DNA from: Sinomicrobium pectinilyticum
GTDB taxonomy: Bacteria; Bacteroidota; Bacteroidia; Flavobacteriales; Flavobacteriaceae
Direction: 5' to 3'
Length of the DNA: 64,000 nt
NCBI RefSeq assembly: GCF_003725735.1
Contig: NZ_RJTM01000114.1
Location: 1-64,000, forward strand
The notes under the pieces were generated by a model that saw only the letters and a list, made by a program, of their open reading frames with translations, ran no database searches and had not been told where the DNA came from. Positions 33,634-43,658 of this stretch are shown here, one piece after another; position 1 is the stretch's first letter, and every line of letters begins with the position of its first letter. A program made the position numbers and the translations under genes.

Positions 33634-36600
33634 ATGAAAAAACTTTTGAATGCAAAGGTTACACCTTTTTGTACCCTGAAATTAAGCTTAAAGATGAGGA
33701 TCACCATTTTGTTAACGGTTCTTTCCCTGTTTAACGTACAGGCAAGCACATACTCCCAGACTTCGAAGATTTCACTGGATATGACAGAAGTTTCCGTTCT
33801 GGATGTACTGAAAGAGATTGAACACACCACAAAATTCAAATTCCTGTTTAATCGGTCTCACATTGATGTCAACAGAAAGGTTTCCATTAACGTCAATAAA
33901 AAACCGGTAGATACCATTCTAAAAGAGATCTTTAAAAGTACCCCTGTGGAATTTGAAGTTTACGCCCGGCAGATCATCCTGAAAAGATCTACGCCCTCTG
34001 TCAAATCCCCGGTCCCCGATCCGGCAACCTTCAATGCCCTTCCGCAATTAACGATCAGCGGAACGGTCACAGACGCTAACCAGGTTCCCCTCGCAGGCGC
34101 CAATATTCTGGAAAAGGGGACTTCCAACGGGGTTATTGCGGATTTTGACGGGAACTATGAAATAAAGATAAATGACCCTGACAACGCCGTTCTGGTATTC
34201 TCTTTTGTAGGGTTTTCCAGCCAGGAAGTCCCCGTAAACAATCAAACCTCTGTCCACGTAACATTACTGGAAGACCTGGCTCAACTGGATGAAGTCGTGG
34301 TCGTGGGTTTTGGTACGCAGAGAAAAAAGGATCTGACGGGGGCTGTGGTAAGTGCCAATATAGAAGATTTTAAACAAGCTCCGAATACAAATGTTATGCA
34401 ATCGATGCAAGGTACCGTACCAGGTTTGAATATCGGGCAGGTTACCAGTGCCGGTTCAACCCCCTCCATTGAAATACGGGGCACAAATACTATTTCAGGT
34501 AATAGTAATGTCTTGATAGTTCTGGATGGAATTCAATATAACGGGTCTTTATCCTCGATCAATCCTAATGACATTGCTTCCGTAGACGTATTGAAAGATG
34601 CCAGTTCTACCGCTGTTTATGGTGCTCAGGCAGCCAACGGGGTCATCCTGATCACAACCAAACGGGGTGAAAAGGGGCGTAAACCGCAAATCTCATTCTC
34701 CACTTCATATGCAACACAGACACCTACGGTTGACCTAAGGCCTTTAAACAGGCAGGAGTATATAGACCATGTACGTGACCTCTTCTGGGACCAGTCCTAT
34801 TTGAATGATGGCACTCTCAATCCGGATTATGACATTACCAATGGTTTTGCCCCTGTTTTTTTTGACGGTAACGGCAATCTTAAAGATAATAATTTCGATT
34901 GGTGGAATGCGGGTACCAATGAAGGCTTTATTAGTAAAAACGAACTGAGTGTTACCGGCGGAGGCGAAAATTTCAGTTATCTGATCTCAGGGGGCCTCAC
35001 CAGTCAGGAAGGTTTTATAATCGGCGATAAATTCAAGAGAAAAAGCCTTCGTGTAAATCTGGAGTCTCAGGTTACCCCCTGGCTTAAGCTTGGCATACAA
35101 AGTTTCGGTTCTTTTATCAATCAGGACGGGGCCGAACCGAACATACGGAATTTAATGATACAATCCCCGCTGCTCCTGCCTTATGACGAAAACGGGGAAT
35201 TGGTCATAAATCCATTTAACACATTGGATGTCAATCCGTTTACATCGAGCGATGTGGATGATTATGAACGCCATGATTATTTCTTTGCCAATATTTATTC
35301 TGAGATAGACCTCCCATTTATAGAGGGTTTAACGTACCGTTTTAATTACGGGCAGAACTACCGCCTGGACAAACACTACCAGTCCAGCATCTATGGTGCC
35401 GGCTTAACAGGTGAAGCCTATAAAAACAACACAGAATATTATGATTATACTTTTGACAACATTCTTACCTATAATAAGAATATCAATGAAGATCATAGCC
35501 TTACGGCGACCTTGCTTTACGGGGTCATAGAAAGACAGTCTTCCACAACCAATGCCAGGGCCAACGGGTTCAGCAGATTGAGCCTGAGCTATAATAGCCT
35601 GGAGCTGGGCGAAAACCAATTCACGGTCTCCGATGCATGGGACGAAGCACTGGAATACCAGATGGCGCGTATCAATTACAAGCTTAAGAACAGGTACCTT
35701 CTGACAGCAACATTAAGGCGCGATGGTTTTTCAGGCTTTGCGAAAAAGGAAAAATACGGCCTGTTTCCCTCCGTAGCATTGGGCTGGATCATATCTGATG
35801 AGTTTAAAATGCCCGATGGGATAAGCCTTCTCAAACTCCGTGGCGGTTATGGTATAAGTGGAAATCAAACTGGCAGGTATTCATCATTGTCGGCCATAAC
35901 CACATCCAATGCCTATATTTTTGGAGATGACGGCACCACTCTCATCGGCCAGGAAGTCGGCACATTGGGGAATTCGGACCTGAAATGGGAAAAGACCGCA
36001 GGAATAAACATTGGCCTGGATTTCAACTTTTTTAACGGCCGTATTAACGGAAGCATGGAATATTACAATAATAAAACCAAAGACCTTCTGTTCAGCGTGG
36101 TATTGCCAAGATTGTCCGGGTTCGACAGAATCACTTCAAATGTGGGTGAGCTTGAAAACAGTGGTTTTGAACTGCTGCTGACCACACAAAATGTGAATAG
36201 TCAACATTTTAAATGGAGTAGCACCCTCACCTTTTCTACGAACAGGAACAAAGTCGTGTCCCTCCTGGGAGTTGACAATGACGGCGATGGCCGGGAGGAC
36301 GATCTCACTGCGAGCGGCCTTTTCATCGGCCAACCCCTTGGAGCCATTTATAACTATGAGATAGACGGTATATACCAACTTAACGATGACATCCCTTCCG
36401 GCTACTATCCGGGGACCTATCGTATCGTCGATCAAAATCCGGGGGATTCCGATGCGTACGACATCAACCCAACGGACGACCGTGTTATTTTAGGACGTAG
36501 AGAACCGGCCTATCGTACAGGTTTACTGAACAAATTCGAATACAAAGGACTTTCGTTAAGTGTTTTCCTCAATACCATCCAGGGAGGTAAGAACGGATAT

Positions 36601-37008
36601 CTCGGGGACAATTCACATGCTACTTCGCGTGGGACCAATACTCTGATATGGAACCGCATCAGCGCCATTGATTACTGGACACCCGGAAATCCCGACGGAG
36701 AGTATCCGCAATCGGTATCCACCCCTTCCATTACGCCCAATCCGTATTACGACCGCAGCTTCGTCCGTTTACAGGATGTCAGTTTGTCTTACCGGTTTCC
36801 GGAGAAACTCCTGGAAAAAATAAAAGTAGCAGACCTGAACATATTCATCAGTGGAAAAAACCTTCATACATGGACAAAATGGAAAGGTTGGGATCCCGAG
36901 GCCAATGTTACTGATAACGGTAATGTAACTGCTTATGGGCTGGGTATGATTGTAAATGGCAGGCCGGTAATGAAAGGGTATACCCTGGGACTTAATATAA
37001 CATTTTAA
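33634..37008 (+). CDS. susC-like: SusC-family transporter with STN signalling domain
   Basis: TonB-dependent importer and signal transducer of 1124 residues. After the signal peptide (ending near residue 43) comes an STN domain (about 45-118, TEVSVLDVLKEIEHTTKFKF), which contacts the FecR anti-sigma factor. A carboxypeptidase-regulatory-like domain (about 143-220), plug (QLDEVVVVGFGTQRKKDLTG, VDVLKDASSTAVYGAQAANG) and barrel ending in LGLNITF follow. The STN is the main difference from the first SusC in this window and matches the nearby sigma/anti-sigma pair. SusD follows after 13 bp. Confidence 0.97.
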   Translation: MKKLLNAKVTPFCTLKLSLKMRITILLTVLSLFNVQASTYSQTSKISLDMTEVSVLDVLKEIEHTTKFKFLFNRSHIDVNRKVSINVNKKPVDTILKEIFKSTPVEFEVYARQIILKRSTPSVKSPVPDPATFNALPQLTISGTVTDANQVPLAGANILEKGTSNGVIADFDGNYEIKINDPDNAVLVFSFVGFSSQEVPVNNQTSVHVTLLEDLAQLDEVVVVGFGTQRKKDLTGAVVSANIEDFKQAPNTNVMQSMQGTVPGLNIGQVTSAGSTPSIEIRGTNTISGNSNVLIVLDGIQYNGSLSSINPNDIASVDVLKDASSTAVYGAQAANGVILITTKRGEKGRKPQISFSTSYATQTPTVDLRPLNRQEYIDHVRDLFWDQSYLNDGTLNPDYDITNGFAPVFFDGNGNLKDNNFDWWNAGTNEGFISKNELSVTGGGENFSYLISGGLTSQEGFIIGDKFKRKSLRVNLESQVTPWLKLGIQSFGSFINQDGAEPNIRNLMIQSPLLLPYDENGELVINPFNTLDVNPFTSSDVDDYERHDYFFANIYSEIDLPFIEGLTYRFNYGQNYRLDKHYQSSIYGAGLTGEAYKNNTEYYDYTFDNILTYNKNINEDHSLTATLLYGVIERQSSTTNARANGFSRLSLSYNSLELGENQFTVSDAWDEALEYQMARINYKLKNRYLLTATLRRDGFSGFAKKEKYGLFPSVALGWIISDEFKMPDGISLLKLRGGYGISGNQTGRYSSLSAITTSNAYIFGDDGTTLIGQEVGTLGNSDLKWEKTAGINIGLDFNFFNGRINGSMEYYNNKTKDLLFSVVLPRLSGFDRITSNVGELENSGFELLLTTQNVNSQHFKWSSTLTFSTNRNKVVSLLGVDNDGDGREDDLTASGLFIGQPLGAIYNYEIDGIYQLNDDIPSGYYPGTYRIVDQNPGDSDAYDINPTDDRVILGRREPAYRTGLLNKFEYKGLSLSVFLNTIQGGKNGYLGDNSHATSRGTNTLIWNRISAIDYWTPGNPDGEYPQSVSTPSITPNPYYDRSFVRLQDVSLSYRFPEKLLEKIKVADLNIFISGKNLHTWTKWKGWDPEANVTDNGNVTAYGLGMIVNGRPVMKGYTLGLNITF

Positions 37009-37021
37009 AATATTCAATGTC

Positions 37022-38707
37022 ATGAAGAAAAATATCGTATATATATCCGCATTCCTGATTTTACTCGGCCTTTTTTCATGTGGTAAAGATCTTCTCGAGG
37101 AATCTCCCCGTGATTTCCTAAGTACAGAAAACGCATTCACGTCTACGGAAGATATTGATGCTTCTGTCTATAACCTGTACCGCAGGGTTCGCAGGGAATT
37201 TTATGACCGTGATGAAAATCGCCCCTTCGATTATCTGTACGGGACCGATCTGGTATTCGACGGCGAACCCCAGCAAAGCTCCAACCGTCATTCTCCCATG
37301 AAAACGGCATACGACCCCACCGGGGCCATTGCCACAGACCATTGGGGGCAGTTTTATAAGATCATTTCGGAGGCCAATACCATTATTGATAGGTTGGCTT
37401 TATCCGAAATTACAAGTGAAGAACAAGAAACATACAAAAGTAAAGCTTTATTTTTCAGAGGATTAAGTTATCGTTCCCTGGCATATTTATACGGAGGGGT
37501 CCCGGTTTCCCTGAATGAGATCTCAACGCCGAAAACCGATTTTACCAGGGCCTCCAGGTCAGAAGTAATAGCGCAGGCCATTTCTGATCTGGAAGTTGCC
37601 GCAGACCATTTACCGGGTATTGCAGATGTGTTGGATGGAGAGATCAATAACCTGGCAGCCTATCACTTACTTGCAGAACTTTATATTGCCAACGGTGAAT
37701 TCCAGAAAGCCATAGATGCTGCAACGATCGTCATTGATGATCCGTCCACAGCATTGATGCAAAACCGCTTCGGTTCCAGGCAAAGTGAAACAGATAAAGA
37801 CGTTTACTGGGACCTGTTCAGAAATGGCAATCAGAACCGGAGTTCCGGCAATACCGAAGGTATCTGGGTGATACAGTTTCAAACGGATGTACCCGGAGGA
37901 AGCCTTGTATCCTCCGGTTTAAGCGGGTATGTATTGGAGCGTCATCACGGTCCTTTTTTCAGGGATCTGAAAATAAACGGCGAAAACCCGTTCGCATGGC
38001 CTGTTGGCGATCTTACAGGAGGCAGGGGTATAGGCTGGATGATCTCTACAACATATTTTTCCAATACTATCTGGGAAAGTGATTTTGACAATGATATCCG
38101 GAATGCCAACCACAATTTTGCCAGGGAATTTGTGGCCAATAATCCCGGTTCATCATTTTTTGGGCAGACCATTTCAACCGAAGACCCTGAGCTGGCCGAC
38201 AGGGTTCCTTCAAGAAATTTTTATGCCTTTCAGACCAAATGTACAACGCCTTTTAATCATCCCGGTAATATATATGATACCAACTCCCCCATCCCGTTTA
38301 TGCTTAAATCAAGTGCCGGTTCTACCTATACCGATCAATATATGTTCCGCCTGGCCGAAACATACCTTCTGCGTGCGGAAGCCTACCTGGGATTAGGCAA
38401 TACCGGGAAAGCGGCCGACGATATCAATATTGTCCGTCAAAGGGCAAACGCCTCGCTTGTCAATGCCGGTGACGTGGATATTGATTATATACTGGATGAA
38501 CGTATGCGGGAACTGGGGGTTGAAGAAAAAAGACGGTTGACCCTGATGAGATTGGGCAAACTGTACGATAGGGTAAAAGCTCATAATCCTTTCTATACCA
38601 ACCAGGCAGACGGGCTGGAAGAACATTATAATTTATGGCCGATTCCGTTTAGTGAAATAGAAGCGAACATCGGTGCCGACATAGAACAAAATCCCGGGTA
38701 CAATTAA
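37022..38707 (+). CDS. susD-like: SusD-family glycan-binding lipoprotein
   Basis: Partner of the STN-type SusC, 561 residues. Lipobox LFSC at about residue 20, then GKDLLEESPRDFLSTENAF. The SusD body is intact (SKALFFRGLSYRSLAYLYGGVP; C-terminal RMRELGVEEKRRLTLMRLGK and PIPFSEIEANIGADIEQNPGY). It probably shares a transcript with SusC. The GH115 gene downstream is separated by 304 bp that holds a long hairpin, so expression of SusC/SusD and the enzyme may differ. Confidence 0.96.
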   Translation: MKKNIVYISAFLILLGLFSCGKDLLEESPRDFLSTENAFTSTEDIDASVYNLYRRVRREFYDRDENRPFDYLYGTDLVFDGEPQQSSNRHSPMKTAYDPTGAIATDHWGQFYKIISEANTIIDRLALSEITSEEQETYKSKALFFRGLSYRSLAYLYGGVPVSLNEISTPKTDFTRASRSEVIAQAISDLEVAADHLPGIADVLDGEINNLAAYHLLAELYIANGEFQKAIDAATIVIDDPSTALMQNRFGSRQSETDKDVYWDLFRNGNQNRSSGNTEGIWVIQFQTDVPGGSLVSSGLSGYVLERHHGPFFRDLKINGENPFAWPVGDLTGGRGIGWMISTTYFSNTIWESDFDNDIRNANHNFAREFVANNPGSSFFGQTISTEDPELADRVPSRNFYAFQTKCTTPFNHPGNIYDTNSPIPFMLKSSAGSTYTDQYMFRLAETYLLRAEAYLGLGNTGKAADDINIVRQRANASLVNAGDVDIDYILDERMRELGVEEKRRLTLMRLGKLYDRVKAHNPFYTNQADGLEEHYNLWPIPFSEIEANIGADIEQNPGYN

Positions 38708-38753
38708 AAACTTTATGAAAGCTACAAATTATAATTAGTTAGTTTTGATTGGT

Positions 38754-38817
38754 TCAAGGTCAGGGCGGTAGTGTTTTGGAGAAACGGTAAATATCAAAAT
38801 CCGCCCTGATACCTTGA
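38754..38817 (+). promoter_or_regulatory. Long bulged hairpin between SusD and GH115
   Basis: TCAAGGTCAGGGCGG (38754-38768) pairs with CCGCCCTGATACCTTGA (38801-38817) over 15 bp with a 2-bp bulge and a 32-bp loop. No T-run follows, so it is not a standard terminator. It may trim or stabilise the SusC-SusD message. The remaining 304-bp gap (38708-39011) is AT-rich and shows no gene. Confidence 0.55.
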
Positions 38818-39011
38818 CAACGTTTATTTAGTTTAATAGATATCTCTCCGGTAAAAGCCATTTTAGTATATGAAATGCCCATTAGCAGTTCGTGCAAATC
38901 AACCGATATGTTCTTAGGGCATTCCATCTGACCGATGAAAAACAATTGCGAAGCATATCAATGAATTCCGCTTTAAAATAAACAATAGGTGAATTAAATA
39001 AAAAAGAACAG

Positions 39012-41633
39012 ATGAAAAATTTAAAAATATCCTTTAATATACTGTGGATGCTGACCATACCGATATACCTGTTGTCAGGTTGTTCGGGTTCGGGACCAGA
39101 ACAGGAAGAAGGCACGTTCCTGGTATCCGGCAAACCTGGCAAAGAGGCATTTTCCCTGACGGATTGCTCCGTGATGTATGATCATACCGATTTTACCGTA
39201 GTGAAAAAAACCGCAGCCCTTTTGGCCGGGGACATAGCGTCCGTTACGGCCATCCGGCCCGAAGTGCTTACAAAAGATGCCCGGGGAAATGTGATCCTGT
39301 TAGGGACTTTAGGAAAAAACAGCCTTATAGACCAACTTGTTTCCGAGGGTAAACTGGACGTTTCCGATATTCAGGGAGGCTGGGAACAGTTTAAGATAAA
39401 ACGCCTGCAAGACCCATTGCCCGGAATAAAGCAGGCCTTGGTTATCGTGGGCAGTGACCGCCGGGGCACGGCCTATGGCGCCTTTGCCCTCAGCGAAGCC
39501 ATGGGGGTGACAGCCTGGGAATGGTGGGCAGATGTACCTGTAAAAAAACGCGACCAATTGTATGTTACAGAAGACTACAGTTCCAAAACCCCTTCGGTTA
39601 AATACCGCGGCATTTTCATAAATGACGAGGACTGGGGGCTACACCCGTGGGCGGCAAAAAATTATGAAAAAGACCTGGAAGACATCGGCCCTAAAACCTA
39701 TGCTAGGGTCTTCGAATTAATACTTCGGCTCAAGGGGAATATGATGGCCCCGGCCATGCACAGTTGTTCCGGGGCTTTCTATTCGCATTCGGAAAGTAAA
39801 GAGGTGGCCGACGAATTCGGAATAATGATCACAACCGCCCATTGCGAGCCCTTACTGTTCAATAATGCGTCAAAATCCGAATGGGATAGCGAGGTGGACG
39901 GGGAATGGGATTATGTGATCAACAAGGAAACAATACGTAAAAAGCTGGATGACCGTGTACACGAAGCATCGCCCTATGAGAATATCTACACCGTGGGTAT
40001 CCGCGGCCTGCACGACGAAGGGATGAGGGGAAACTATCCTGATTCGATAAGGCTAAATACTTTAACGGAGGTAATGGCCGACCAGCGGGATATCCTTACA
40101 AAATACCTGAAAAAACCGGTAGAGGACATCCCCCAGATATTCGTGCCTTACAAGGAAACCCTTGATCTTTATGAACTCGGCCTGGAAGTACCGGAAGATG
40201 TTACCCTGGTATGGGTAGATGACAACTACGGATATATGAAGCGATTGAGCAATCCGGAAGAACAAAAACGCAATGGAGGCGCGGGAGTGTACTACCATAC
40301 GTCTTACCTGGGCCCTCCCCACGATTATCTGTGGCTTTGCACCACTCCGCCCGTACTGATGTACGAGGAGTTGAAAAAGGCTTATGACACCGGAGCGGAC
40401 AGGTACTGGCTGCTCAATATCGGCGACATTAAACCGGCCGAGCTGGGAATGCAGACGTTCTTCGATATGGCCTGGGACCTAGACAGCTACGATTTTAAAA
40501 ACATCAATCAGCACCAAAGCCGGTTCCTGGCAGGCATTTTCGGTGCCAAATACGAAAAGGAGTTCCAGGAAATTCTCGATACCTACTATCGTCTTGCCTG
40601 GAGCCGTAAACCGGAATTTATGGGATGGGAACGCGAATGGGATGCCCCGGAGTACAGAGAGCTGACAGATACAGACTATTCTTTCCAGAACTATAATGAC
40701 GCTCAACAACGTTTGGCCGATTACAGGGATATCTCGGATTTGTCAGATAAAATCCTCCGGGAGTTACCCGAAGCATACCGCCCTGCATTTTTTGAAATGG
40801 TGGCTTACCCCGTTATGGGATCGTACCAGATGAACCGCAAATTCCTGTTGGCACAGTTGAACCACGAACAGGTAAAGGAAAACAATTTTTCCGCTGCCAA
40901 CTGGGCGGCCGAACAATCTCAAACAGCTTACGACAGTATCAACAGCCTTACCGAAAAATACAACAACCTGCTCGGCGGAAAATGGAAAGGCATGATGCAA
41001 CTGGCTCCGGGCTTGGTGGCCAGATACCAGAACATGCCCGATGTGGTTTATACGAAGGGTGCTGGCCACACTCCGGTTGACCTGTCTCCCCAGAAAAGCA
41101 AAAACCGGTTGGAGGGCTGCACGGTGCTGGACTTGGCAAAATATACAGATAAAGTGGCCAAAGACGGGCATACGCTTCGGGTTATCGAAGGCATTGGCTA
41201 TGACTGGGAAGTTATTCAACTGGGAGAGGCCACGGAAAAAACCGCAGATCCGGAAAACCCGGATGGGTCACGCTTTGAGTACGAATTTTCCAGGGTAGAT
41301 GCCGATTCTGTTACCGTATATGTGTACACCCTGCCTGTTTTTCCGCTTTATGAAGGAAAAAGCACCCGGTTTGGTATTTCCGTAGATAACCAACCTGTTT
41401 ATGTCACCGAAAACAGACCTAAAGAGTTTTCTGAAGGATGGAAAGACCAGGTACTTCAAAACGGGGCTCTTGCAGTCGCCGGGTTTCCTGTTGAGCAAAA
41501 AGCAAAAAAACATACGCTTAAGCTGACTTGCGGCGATCCGGGAGTAATTGTTCAGCGTATTGTAATCGACTGGGGAGGGCTGAAAAAAACTTATGTGGGG
41601 CCCGGAGTATCTTTGTCTTTGAAGCCACAATAA
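39012..41633 (+). CDS. GH115 alpha-glucuronidase, lipoprotein
   Basis: Predicted to remove alpha-1,2-linked (4-O-methyl)glucuronic acid from xylan, including internal residues, the known activity of GH115. The 873-residue protein has a lipobox LLSGC near residue 22. Family motifs are clear: GVTAWEWWADVPV, KYRGIFINDEDWGLHPWA, LKGNMMAPAMHS, GIRGLHDEGMRG, LVWVDDNYGYMKRL and YWLLNIGDIKP. A C-terminal beta-domain ends the protein. Its position directly after SusC/SusD suggests a glucuronic-acid-decorated hemicellulose as the substrate of this locus, in line with the esterase at 30143. Confidence 0.93.
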   Translation: MKNLKISFNILWMLTIPIYLLSGCSGSGPEQEEGTFLVSGKPGKEAFSLTDCSVMYDHTDFTVVKKTAALLAGDIASVTAIRPEVLTKDARGNVILLGTLGKNSLIDQLVSEGKLDVSDIQGGWEQFKIKRLQDPLPGIKQALVIVGSDRRGTAYGAFALSEAMGVTAWEWWADVPVKKRDQLYVTEDYSSKTPSVKYRGIFINDEDWGLHPWAAKNYEKDLEDIGPKTYARVFELILRLKGNMMAPAMHSCSGAFYSHSESKEVADEFGIMITTAHCEPLLFNNASKSEWDSEVDGEWDYVINKETIRKKLDDRVHEASPYENIYTVGIRGLHDEGMRGNYPDSIRLNTLTEVMADQRDILTKYLKKPVEDIPQIFVPYKETLDLYELGLEVPEDVTLVWVDDNYGYMKRLSNPEEQKRNGGAGVYYHTSYLGPPHDYLWLCTTPPVLMYEELKKAYDTGADRYWLLNIGDIKPAELGMQTFFDMAWDLDSYDFKNINQHQSRFLAGIFGAKYEKEFQEILDTYYRLAWSRKPEFMGWEREWDAPEYRELTDTDYSFQNYNDAQQRLADYRDISDLSDKILRELPEAYRPAFFEMVAYPVMGSYQMNRKFLLAQLNHEQVKENNFSAANWAAEQSQTAYDSINSLTEKYNNLLGGKWKGMMQLAPGLVARYQNMPDVVYTKGAGHTPVDLSPQKSKNRLEGCTVLDLAKYTDKVAKDGHTLRVIEGIGYDWEVIQLGEATEKTADPENPDGSRFEYEFSRVDADSVTVYVYTLPVFPLYEGKSTRFGISVDNQPVYVTENRPKEFSEGWKDQVLQNGALAVAGFPVEQKAKKHTLKLTCGDPGVIVQRIVIDWGGLKKTYVGPGVSLSLKPQ

Positions 41634-41680
41634 GAAAATTCTATTTTTGTAGATTTAATACGCCGTACCCAGGCAGAAAT

Positions 41681-41712
41681 GAAAAAAGCCCCCGATCACC
41701 CGGGGGCCTTGT
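41681..41712. terminator. Rho-independent terminator, probably bidirectional
   Basis: GCCCCC (41688-41693) pairs with GGGGGC (41702-41707) around an 8-bp loop. A run of six A before the stem gives a good T-run on the - strand, ending the MocR-type regulator gene; on the + strand the tail (CTTGTCTTTATT) is weaker but could end GH115. A second stem, GGGAGT (41722-41727) with ACTCCC (41740-41745), followed by CGTTTTTTGG, may add + strand termination. Confidence 0.75.
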
Positions 41713-41749
41713 CTTTATTGAGGGAGTCCAAAGGATAAAACTCCCGGAC

Positions 41750-41795
41750 CCGTTTTTTGGAAGATTCGGAGCTTTTATGTGGGCTTTCCGAGTAA
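41750..41795. repeat. Non-coding repeat, copy A
   Basis: A 46-bp block starting CCGTTTTTTGGAAGATTCGG that recurs at 44927-44971 with 40 of 46 positions the same. TCGGA and TCCGA within it can form a stem, with AGC/GCT inside it. It lies in the convergent gap between GH115 and the MocR-type gene. Apart from this repeat and the terminator, I see nothing in the 41634-41933 gap. Confidence 0.6.
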
Positions 41796-41933
41796 AAACA
41801 CTTTTAACCACATATAAATCAATACGTTAAAAATGTATTTATGTATGGCTTGTACGGTGTAAAATTTACCTGTAACTGTCAGGTTAAATATTGATTCATT
41901 CACCTATACCGTTTCAGGGCGGTGCTACAATAT

Positions 41934-43388
41934 TTAATCCAGGATATGCTTCACCGTCTCAATAAATTTGTCCATTTCCACATCGTTCAGCGAAGCAAAT
42001 CCAATCCTGACCCCATTGAACCTTTCGATAAAAATATTGTCGGTTTCAAGCAAATAACCTTGTTTTAAAAGTTTGTCAGGCAAGTTTTTTAACATCTCCG
42101 CATTTTTGAAAACCAACCAGACCGACATGCCGCCCTCAGGTTGTATGAAACTCAGGTATTCCGAGAAATTACTTTGTAACAAAGCACAAAAATAATCCCT
42201 GCGATGCTTATATATCCTGACTGTTTTTTTCAAATGCCGGTCCAAATCGCCGGACTTTATAAATTCGCTTACCGCTCTTTCCAATAAGGGGTCGCCCTGC
42301 CTGTCAATGATCCTTCTCAATTTATTAGCAGCCTCCATGATCTCTTTCGGAGCAACAAAATACCCTACACGTACGGATGGTGAGAGGCATTTACTGAAAG
42401 AACCTATGTAGATTACCCGTCCGTCCTTGTTTAAACTTGCCAGGGGCAATAGCGGGCTATTATCATAATGCAAATCGTAGTCATAATCATCTTCCAATAT
42501 GTAAAAATTGTGCTTTATGGCCAGTTGCAACAATTCTATACGGCGTTTGGGAGAAAGCCTTACCGTTGTCGGATAATGATGATGGGGGGTGATGTACAGC
42601 AATCTGACTTTCTTTTTTTTACAAATCTCATCCACTTCGCCCACGTCGATACCTTCGTTATCTACCGCTACATGGGCTACTTTACCTCCCGAATGATTAA
42701 TAATATTGTCAACGATCTGATAGCCGGGCAAACTTGTAATGCAATAATCACCTTTCTTTAACAGAGCAGTAACAGTAATATAAATGGCCATCTGACTGCC
42801 CCTCGTTATAAAAATATTCTGATGATCGGTTACTATTCCCCGGGTAGTATGCAGGTAAGATGTAAGGGTCATTCTCAAATCAAGATCTCCCTCAATATGA
42901 TTGTATTTCAACAAAGCACTAAAAGCATTTTTGGAAAGAATGGAACGGTGATATGCATACAGCGTATCCAACGGTGATAACCTTACATCGGGAACCCCGT
43001 CATCGATCAGGCGAACATTAGTATAATCGAGATATAGGGATTCAAGAAAACGGAATTTATTGACTTTACGGCCGGTTTCCCCTACCGCTTCTCTAAAACC
43101 CGTATTGTGCAATGGTTTATACTTTAATTCAGGCAATTTATTCGATACGAAAGTCCCTTTCCATTCATAGCTTTCCACCCATCCCTGACTCGATAGTTCT
43201 TCCAGGGCAGCCGTAACCGTTTTGCGGTTTAAATTGAGTAAATCTCCAAGCACCCTGGCCCCGGGTAGTTTTTGTCCGGGAAAAAGATGTCCTTCATGGA
43301 TCGATTTAATTATGGCATCTGCCAACTGCAGGTAGATCGGTTTGGTCGATTCCCTGCTAAACTTTAATATCGATTTCCATGGAAACAT
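41934..43388 (-). CDS. MocR/PdxR-type regulator (GntR HTH plus PLP-binding aminotransferase-like domain)
   Basis: Transcription factor of 484 residues that probably senses a vitamin B6 form or an amino compound. I start it at 43388 (MFPWKSILKF) because relatives begin this way; the longer frame from 43445 adds 19 residues. The winged-helix domain (about 14-85, YLQLADAIIKSIHEG, NLNRKTVTAALEELSSQGW) precedes a class I aminotransferase fold with the PLP lysine at about Lys333 (SFSK). It is divergent from the tandem-domain gene at 43659; such regulators often control their divergent neighbour. It has no evident link to glycan breakdown. Confidence 0.92.
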   Translation of the reverse strand: MFPWKSILKFSRESTKPIYLQLADAIIKSIHEGHLFPGQKLPGARVLGDLLNLNRKTVTAALEELSSQGWVESYEWKGTFVSNKLPELKYKPLHNTGFREAVGETGRKVNKFRFLESLYLDYTNVRLIDDGVPDVRLSPLDTLYAYHRSILSKNAFSALLKYNHIEGDLDLRMTLTSYLHTTRGIVTDHQNIFITRGSQMAIYITVTALLKKGDYCITSLPGYQIVDNIINHSGGKVAHVAVDNEGIDVGEVDEICKKKKVRLLYITPHHHYPTTVRLSPKRRIELLQLAIKHNFYILEDDYDYDLHYDNSPLLPLASLNKDGRVIYIGSFSKCLSPSVRVGYFVAPKEIMEAANKLRRIIDRQGDPLLERAVSEFIKSGDLDRHLKKTVRIYKHRRDYFCALLQSNFSEYLSFIQPEGGMSVWLVFKNAEMLKNLPDKLLKQGYLLETDNIFIERFNGVRIGFASLNDVEMDKFIETVKHILD

Positions 43389-43497
43389 ATACAGCCATTT
43401 TCCGGTCCTTGATCTGGCCCAGTTACAATGTAAAAAGTGTACCACTAAGATAGTCGAATATAATTATATTTTTATTACGAAAAACAAGGTGTATAGC

Positions 43498-43530
43498 GGC
43501 TGAGGCACGTTTATTAAAACAGGCTGAGGC
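43498..43530. promoter_or_regulatory. Direct repeat in the MocR divergent region
   Basis: GGCTGAGGC occurs at 43498-43506 and again at 43522-43530, 24 bp apart, inside the 270-bp gap between the MocR-type gene and the divergent gene. MocR-family proteins commonly bind direct repeats in such gaps, so these are candidate operator half-sites. The link is inference. Confidence 0.35.
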
Positions 43531-43658
43531 CGGAAATCCTAATGTCAAAGGTCTCGAAATCATAAAACCGTATACGTAATATCAGTGATGTGACCCCTCT
43601 GATTTTAGATTGTAAAACAGTTCTTTTGAATCGATATAACCCTGTAAAATAAAAATAA

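Noticed and set aside
33531-33839. Minus-strand open frame of 102 codons at the start of the second SusC gene
   Set aside because: It overlaps the well-supported SusC start and its leader and resembles no protein; it is a shadow of the coding strand.
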